Shown: piece after piece, positions 58,301 to 64,000 of the stretch
How positions within the stretch are numbered: the stretch's first letter is position 1
Layout: each line of letters opens with the position of its first letter
NCBI GenBank assembly: GCA_016800925.1
Contig: JABCPU010000139.1
Span: 1-64,000 of the forward strand
Length of the DNA: 64,000 nucleotides
Origin: Suillus spraguei
Lineage: Eukaryota > Basidiomycota > Agaricomycetes > Boletales > Suillaceae
Reading direction: 5' to 3'
The notes under the pieces: generated by a model
The model's database searches: none
The model's input: the letters and a program-made list of their open reading frames with translations, nothing else
Told to the model about the DNA's origin: nothing
Position numbers and translations under genes: made by a program

Positions 58301-58771
58301 GCTGCAGACTCCTCATGGCCAAGAGTGGCAGTCTACTCCTGCGGCCTCCGTCTGGGTGACTGTAGAAGAATTCTTGAGAACATCGCTAGCAATCAACGAG
58401 TATATCATTACCAGCGACACATCTTTCCGCCAGCTTTTCAAGTGATCCAACTGTTGCAGACTCTGCCGGATTTCTTGATGTTTCCTGTTTTCCTGGCATT
58501 AAGACACCAACATCATTCTACCTCTGTAATACCAGAAAACCTTCTTCTACCGGACAGGGAGATACTCCATGCCATGAATGCCTTTGAGAGTTTTGCAGAC
58601 AAAGCACTGGAACGCAGTCGCACAGCTTCCGACGCTCTCAAGTACGCCTGTCACAACTGGGCCGTACATCTATCGCGTGCCCCCAGTCCATGGGATGACA
58701 CGCTTAATCGTATATTCCAGACCTTTTGGAATGATCATATTCTCCCCTGGCTGGAAATGAGTGGTGTTTGA
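55336..58771 (+). pseudogene. NACHT-domain NLR with WLQT tandem repeats, several frame breaks
   Basis: MSDDQ starts a short first exon; an intron (GTCAGT...TTTGACAG) probably removes residues 6-22 of the naive frame. The NACHT module follows: IWLHGTAGVGKSAVAF (Walker A, about residues 77-92), TFFFSRKHAKRCT, FVVDALDECTSE (Walker B, about 193-204), HILLTSRSE, then the winged-helix part (LSIVTALIDPLPLSEISRLLG, YHSSIRDYVSDPSNC). From about 56949 roughly fifty 27-bp units encode QAGRDWLQT nonapeptides. A conserved C-terminal region TPAASVWVTVEEFL...FQVIQLLQTLPDFLMFPVFLAL...WAVHLSRAPSPWDDTLNRIFQ follows. Reading it all needs frame shifts near 57205, 58075, 58209 and 58430. Fungal NLRs of this type are intracellular sensors in heterokaryon incompatibility or defence. 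Confidence 0.85.
56949..58311 (+). repeat. 27-bp minisatellite, about 50 units, in the NLR sensor region
   Basis: Unit of the type GGACGAGACTGGCTGCAGAC plus 7 bases (CCAGGCA with variants). Unit length is 27, giving nonapeptides. Units differ by only one to a few bases, mainly at the variable positions CCC/CGA/TGG and ACGAGAC/GCACGA/GAAGAC. At least one unit has 26 bases and one has 28, which shift the frame. Confidence 0.93.
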
Positions 58772-59919
58772 AGGGTCTGCCGTCTTGCCTTGTCGTCTTA
58801 TCTGAAGGACAGAAATTAGTGGAGGTGTGTTTTGATCAACGATTCAAAGTAGCCACAGCTGACGTCGCCTTATGTTCTACGATATTTAGTCTATGGCGCG
58901 ACGCCTTCAAATCTCTCATCTTGAGTCTGGAGTCTTGAGCCGTCGAGGCGCGGCCCGGCGCTAGCACTCATGAACATTGGACCTATTGTTGTTGATACCA
59001 ACCTTTCACACCATCATAGAGGTTGTTCATCACCGTAGTTTGGTGACCAGACTATGTATTCATGTTTTTCCCATCTTGTAATGTATGGTATTTTATAACC
59101 CACCACGTCACCAGCGACTGAAAGCCTTGCCATCTGATATAATCGATAGCCATAGACAAGTGGTCCAAGGCAACGCCTGAAAGTCGTCCGTCCCACTGCT
59201 AATCATCTTGCACCCTTATTCGACAGTTGGACCCGCGGACAGACAATATTTTGCCATCCATTGTTCTGCCATCACCACTGCCCGGTGAAAAAAAGATATG
59301 GAGCATACAAGATCATGCTGCTATCACCTCCGGAAATCAATTCATAAAGTACCTACACATTAAACCTCGCCTGCCAGTGCGCACTGCGCAGCTAACTTTG
59401 GCGCTTTTCACTTGACTTGACATCCCAAATCTGTCAATCCCGGTGTGCCGTATCAGCAGTAGCGCAACACGGTCGTCGTCATTGATCTCGATAGGTTTTA
59501 TATTATACACAGTCAGCTCTTCTAATAAGTAGCCGCGGGGCTTCTCCTACATCAGTCGGCGGTCACCTCTTGTCTAAACACCCCCATAGCTTTCAGAATC
59601 ACATGCACAGTGGGTGGTACAACGTCAATTTCAATTTCCCTCCCCCAAGTTCGCCGGCAAGTTACATAAAAAACTTCGTATGACACAGTTACATAAATAC
59701 ATCGGATCAGTGTCAACTATTGGAATACTGTAGAGTGCTGATATATAGCAACAGATCATCCACCACACTTATCGACTGAACGTCAGAACCACTCAGTCTT
59801 GATCTACTCTGCTTGATGAATTGAATCAACTCGTCCGTGCCAAGATCTTGCCATCATTTAAGCGGTTCTTCGTAAAGGCACCAAGGCCCTCGATGGTCTC
59901 CGTCAAGTCTCCGGTGTGT
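58772..59919. other. Intergenic, no gene seen
   Basis: Convergent region between the NLR and the DUF6535 gene. Only short open stretches; no repeat family of this window is found in it. Confidence 0.45.
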
Positions 59920-62585
59920 TTAACAGCCAGGGAATGCCAAGCTTTTTCGACGAGCGTTTGACAAGAACTGGGGTCTGGGGAGGTCAACCGGATGGTCGGA
60001 TAATGACTGCATGAGTTGCAGATTTGCGATGATGTAGAGTGTGAGGTGATCGGATGTTTGAGGATCAGCATCGCGGTAAGGAAAAGTATTGGCGATACGA
60101 AGACAGTTGGCATGATGACCATGCCCGAGAATGTGAGCCCACCACGCCTCGTTTTTGGCGCAGGAATACAAGATTTGGAGATAAAGCAGGTGTTGCCGTG
60201 GCGAGTCGCTCTGGGTGAGAGTAGAATGAAGAGCAGTGGAAAAATCGGGAAATAGATGGGCCTCCATATGAGTGTAACCAAAGATGATCTTCCTGCAGGC
60301 ATTAGCAGCACGCAGAGCGGCATCTCGAAGGGCAAGCGGTCGTTCCGAAGCCAGAGAAAACACTAAGACTTCAATCATCATTGGGGTCAAGGATGGGTTA
60401 AGCTTGATGCGAGGTAACTGGCTCAGTGCTATCATAGCGTCAGCGATAGCGGTGTAATCAGAGTTGTTGTGGTAATAGATGATGTAGTCGATGAGCCAAC
60501 CACAATCAGTGGGCTCTTGAAGTGACAACCGAGATGGCCCCTGCTGCCACCCATCGCTCTGGTCAAAGAAACCATCACCGACCACAATAACGGTGAAGTG
60601 TAGTATAGTACGAGCGTCGTTCCAGATTGCGCGCTGAGCATCCTGGTTCTGACCAGCAGTCCTGACGAATGTTTTGCATACTTCAAGTCCCCACTCCGCG
60701 ACGCGACGATTTGTTGCGATTTGACGGTACTCTTCGAATCGAAGAACTACACCTAATGGTGCTAACAGTTTCAGCGCGATTGCTACTGCTCATGGGACTC
60801 TTGATTCTTTATATACTCTAGCAAGGTGCCGAGTGTAATGGTGGAACTTTGTATCACGGGTTGTTAGTACATGCATAAACCCGAAAGAGAACTAAACGAA
60901 CCTCTTGGTGACCTTCAAAATCGCATCCCGCTCGGTAAATTGACCAAAGAGCATACAGCCCGCCATAAAGCAATTGGCGAGTACATTTTTGGGGGGAAGT
61001 GGATTTACGAGAATTCTTGGTATGGCATCCAGGGCTCGCTCACGCCAGGCGGAGAGGTAGCGTGTGTCATTGAGGCGATGAAGGAGTAGATGTGACATCC
61101 AGCAAAGAAAAGCGTCCGGTATGTTGGGTTGAGAAAGGTGTGCTGGAGAATCTGTATCCAACGTCACCTCAAAAATAAGATAGCATATGAACGATATCTC
61201 CTGATCGCTTGGATGTACCCATATGAGCTTGCAGATGTCCTTGTTGCAGGCTGCGACTGGGAATGGAGAGTCTTCAGGATTTAGGAAAGACTTTCTCTCT
61301 ATGTACAGGTGCAAGAATGCCTTTCCGCAAGCGATTGCACGTTCCCGCCTAGGTGGAACAAGGATAAGTTGCCCGTGGTATGTGTTTTTCGAAACAACTG
61401 ATAAATGTGTCGAAGAGTTGCAGAAGAAGACTGGATATCTCAAGTTCGGGTGGCCATTCCACCTCAGGAACGAAGTTTGCTGCAGTTGTGATGGTATCGG
61501 GGTCGCTGGATGATTCGATGATCCATCTAATACATGAAGCATCTGTTGGTTGTGCAACAGTGACGGAAGGCGTGAGTTGTTGCGAGAAAGTGTTCAGGGC
61601 GTAAATGATCTTGAAGGGGATGTAAGCACGAAACGTAAACAGGCTTTACTGAAATCCCGACGATGATTCTGCAGTGATGGATAATAGCGGAGGACAGACA
61701 GACCCAGAGAGCGAAGAGTAATTGATCCTGGTGTCTGGAAAGGGCAATCCGCAGCCATGAGTGATGCCAAGACGATCGTTAGATAGAATGTGAAGCCAAG
61801 CGTCGTGGATGTGATGATGATGATAGCAATTGTGGTTGACATTATCCACATGCTACCGGACAATGCAATGCCAAAAAGGAGGAGAGAGATCTGCAAGAGT
61901 GAGGGCAAGAATTGCAAGACGGAATCGAAATGCCAAGCTCGAAGACCATCGATTTTCATCTGCCTTTGTCGGGCCCGATCATCAATGGTACCACGGCCAG
62001 AACGTTTGAAGTTGCTCAACCATTGCTTGCCTAGCACGGCTCCAAGGGCAGCGAGTAGGCTTGCACAAAGACTGGCATAAGTCAACGACTGGACCCAGAT
62101 CACTGAGGAGCCAGGTCCCTGCCATGGCGGGTATGGTTGAGTGGACTGTGGGACGAAGGAGGAGTTGGCGGCCTGGAGTAGCATTCCAAGCAACACATTC
62201 GTAGTGCTGAGTGGATTAGGGCTGAGATTCGGTTGCATTTGTACGATAAACCCCGTATTGACAGCTGAAAAAAGACCGGCCTGTGATTCAAGCTTAGATG
62301 ACGAAGTAAGGAAAAAGAAAGGGATCTGACGAATATAAGAACGATATCCATGTCTGACTGATACTTGTCAAGAAACTCTGCGTCATGCTCGGTTGCTTCC
62401 CGTGTATAGGTGGCCCAGAAGCAGGATTTTGGGTCTTTCCCATCGGCCTGGGATGGCGATGGAGGGGGGGACTGCATAGTCTCTACCGATGGTTTTGGAA
62501 GCTCTGGATCCCTTAAGAATAGAATTTGATTGAGTAGAAAAGCGGAATTGATGGGGAGGAACATACTTTGTGCTACTATTGCCAT
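59920..62585 (-). CDS. DUF6535-domain membrane protein
   Basis: Begins MAIVAQSMFLP..., or at 62476 with MQSPPPSPSQADG. The DUF6535 domain follows: CFWATYTREATEHDAEFLDKYQSDMDIVLIF, a GT-AG intron, then AGLFSAVNTGFIVQMQPNLSPNPLSTTNVLLGMLLQAAN, WVQSLTYASLCASLLAALGAVLGKQWLSNFKRSGRGTIDDRARQRQMKIDGLRAWHFDSVLQFLPSLLQISLLLFGIALSGSMW and IIITSTTLGFTFYLTIVLASLM (several membrane helices). Long downstream exons (60892-61557, 59920-60585) are helical repeat-like, e.g. LRDAALRAANACRKI, HLLYLQILYSCAKNEAWWAHILGHGHH. The function is unknown; the family is abundant in Agaricomycetes. Near 59990 a shift to another frame would extend the protein to 59826 (TLVEKAWHSLAVKHTGDLTETIEGLGAFTKN), so the end is uncertain. 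Confidence 0.82.
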
Positions 62586-63361
62586 GATTTGCTAGTAAAT
62601 GCATGCCAATATTTTGACGCGACATTTGTTACGGTGGAAAGTATTAAGGTTGTAGGCTGACCGTCTTGTGGAATGTGGCCCAGGATTACAGTGGGGTTAT
62701 ATCCATTAGGTCAACATATCGCACTTATAGAAATACCTGGTAAAGGCACCTCGGTGTGTGCACTTGTGAGGGTTAACCTGTGCAAGAAAGCAGGAAGATC
62801 AAAGCTGTGCTGTATCGTTCCTAATGAAAGGTTGCAGTTGCCAGTTATGGGACCTCGGCCTCAATGATGAGGGTGCCCGACAACTCATGCTGCACATTGA
62901 CGGTGCGCCTTTACTAATCGTGTTGCCCAAGTGGTGCCACAGCAAGACGTAAGCTGTGGTGAGCATCGACGATGATTAGAACTGTTACACACTGGATGTT
63001 GCACTGGATGACGTTTGATGGCCTTAAAGTGATGGAACTGCCCTACCCCTCACCTGACTCTGTCGCAAAAGAGGAATTCTGACAGGCCAAATCAACAAGT
63101 AAATAACAAAATGAAAAAGTTTGTCTCCGCCCGCAAAGGTGAAATACTGAAAGCTTAGCTTTCGGCGGTATATGGGAACTCAGGTAAGCCGGCGGTACCT
63201 TCCATTGACTTGTCCATTTGTTGTTAATTCAACACGTAGCTTCTTGCTTCTCTGGGGATCAGTCGTCAGAACATTCGGTTTCGCTTACTCGTACCTTTCA
63301 TATGACTTACAGCCTGGATATTTGTAGTATGCTCTCAAAGGCAGTATCAGTTGTTGTATGT
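62586..63361. other. Intergenic, no gene seen
   Basis: Only short open stretches. No recognised motif or repeat up to the E4 end. Confidence 0.4.
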
Positions 63362-63655
63362 ATGGAAAGCCAGACCACCGTACTCTACTTCCAAGTCTTC
63401 TACTTCTCAAAACCTTTCTAGTAAGGTAAGTAGCTTCTATTGGCCTCCGAACACCTTGTGCAACTCGCGACTGTTCAAAATTTTTTAATTTTATTGACCT
63501 TTGGTTATTTAATTCGTGTGCTGGCAGGAGCTTCTGCTGCAAGAAAATATATCTTGTGAAAACAGACGATGAAAAGGCATAGTACTAAGAACCATAAGTC
63601 ATGCCAAGACGCAATGGCTTCCAGAGAAGGTTCGGTTTGGACATACTTTGTTGGG
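63362..63655 (+). mobile_element. Element E4: truncated left end of the E family
   Basis: It starts ATGGAAAGCCAGACCACCGT and follows E2/E3 through TTCTAGTAAGGTAAG, CTGCTGCAAGAAAATAT, GTGAAAACAGACGATGAAAA and GCCAAGACGCAATGGCTTCC, to about 63655. No right end is found in the remaining window. Confidence 0.78.
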
Positions 63656-63760
63656 GCATAAAGAAACCCAGGTCCGGTTTACTCAAAGCTCACTAGCACT
63701 CACTAGTAGCACTGTTCACACGTTCACAGCTTGTAATTGTAAGACGAGTCCACCACCCGT

Positions 63761-64000
63761 TGTGCCTTCGGCACAGAAAGCAAAAGGAGTGCTTCGCACT
63801 CCTTTTGCTCCCTGGCTAAGGCTTCATCCTAATAATTCTGTTTGCCCAAGGCACAGGAAGGCAAAAAGAGTGCTTCGCACTCTTTTGCCTTCCTGGCCTT
63901 GGCTTCATCCTAATAATTATCTTTAATAATGATAATAGGTCTTGAAATAAATTATAACTTTAACCAATATTTTGAGAGAAGTAAAAGTACCACATCACCA
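63761..64000. other. Mitochondrial-like DNA with double hairpins (possible NUMT)
   Basis: Two related units each contain a long perfect or near-perfect hairpin around GAGTGCTTCGCACTC, with smaller TGCCTTCGGCA-type stems, separated by TTCATCCTAATAATT. AT-rich sequence follows to the window end. Stable GC hairpins in AT-rich DNA are typical of fungal mitochondrial intergenic regions. This looks like mitochondrial DNA inserted in the nucleus, or an assembly join. Confidence 0.6.
63779..63809. repeat. Perfect hairpin, 14-bp stem, TTC loop
   Basis: AGCAAAAGGAGTGC, then TTC, then its exact reverse complement. A second version with a longer stem and one bulged A lies at 63855-63893. Confidence 0.95.

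Overview
The window looks like nuclear DNA of an Agaricomycete (mushroom-forming basidiomycete). Genes are split by many short GT-AG introns. Several families are typical of this group: a DUF6533-type membrane protein, a DUF6535 membrane protein, an alpha-type kinase with an N-terminal cysteine cluster, an integrase-core (rve-like) protein, and a NACHT NLR with WLQT-type repeats. All calls come from reading the sequence and from family knowledge; no search was run. Exon ends are approximate except where stated.

Layout. 1-5.5 kb holds a 5'-cut proline-rich ORF, a decayed pepsin-like protease, a 273-bp MITE and a DUF6533-type gene. 5.8-22.4 kb is a conserved housekeeping block: DNA polymerase kappa and a caspase-fold protein on the minus strand, then ATG6/Beclin, glutamate-cysteine ligase, ATP synthase F1 delta and an AlkB-like 2OG-Fe(II) oxygenase on the plus strand. 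22.5-47.6 kb is an accessory region. It is built on five minus-strand copies of an AYR1-like short-chain dehydrogenase and is broken up by transposons: a 5.9-kb element (E1) carrying an alpha-kinase and an integrase-core gene, a hAT element that itself contains two MITEs, and E3, a small relative of E1. E2, another relative, lies at 47.7-49.9 kb. E2 and E3 carry tandem arrays of tRNA-like units. 50.0-53.2 kb is COG5, with a decayed Tc1/mariner-like element beside its 5' end. 55.3-58.8 kb is an NLR with about fifty near-identical 27-bp units and several frame breaks. 59.9-62.6 kb is the DUF6535 gene. The right edge holds a truncated E-family end and then mitochondrial-looking DNA with stable double hairpins.

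The strongest candidate for something undescribed is the E family: E1, E2, E3 and E4 at 63.4 kb. E1 and E2 have ATGGAAAG-type ends and 8-bp target duplications. E1's long inverted repeats reach into the 3' end of its alpha-kinase gene, its short paralogous empty site lies 2.4 kb away, and the smaller members replace the genes with tRNA-like arrays. The MITE family is also resolved to the base, with perfect inverted ends and 2-bp target duplications (GT, AA, AT). Two copies sit inside the hAT transposase gene, so the empty sites can be read directly.
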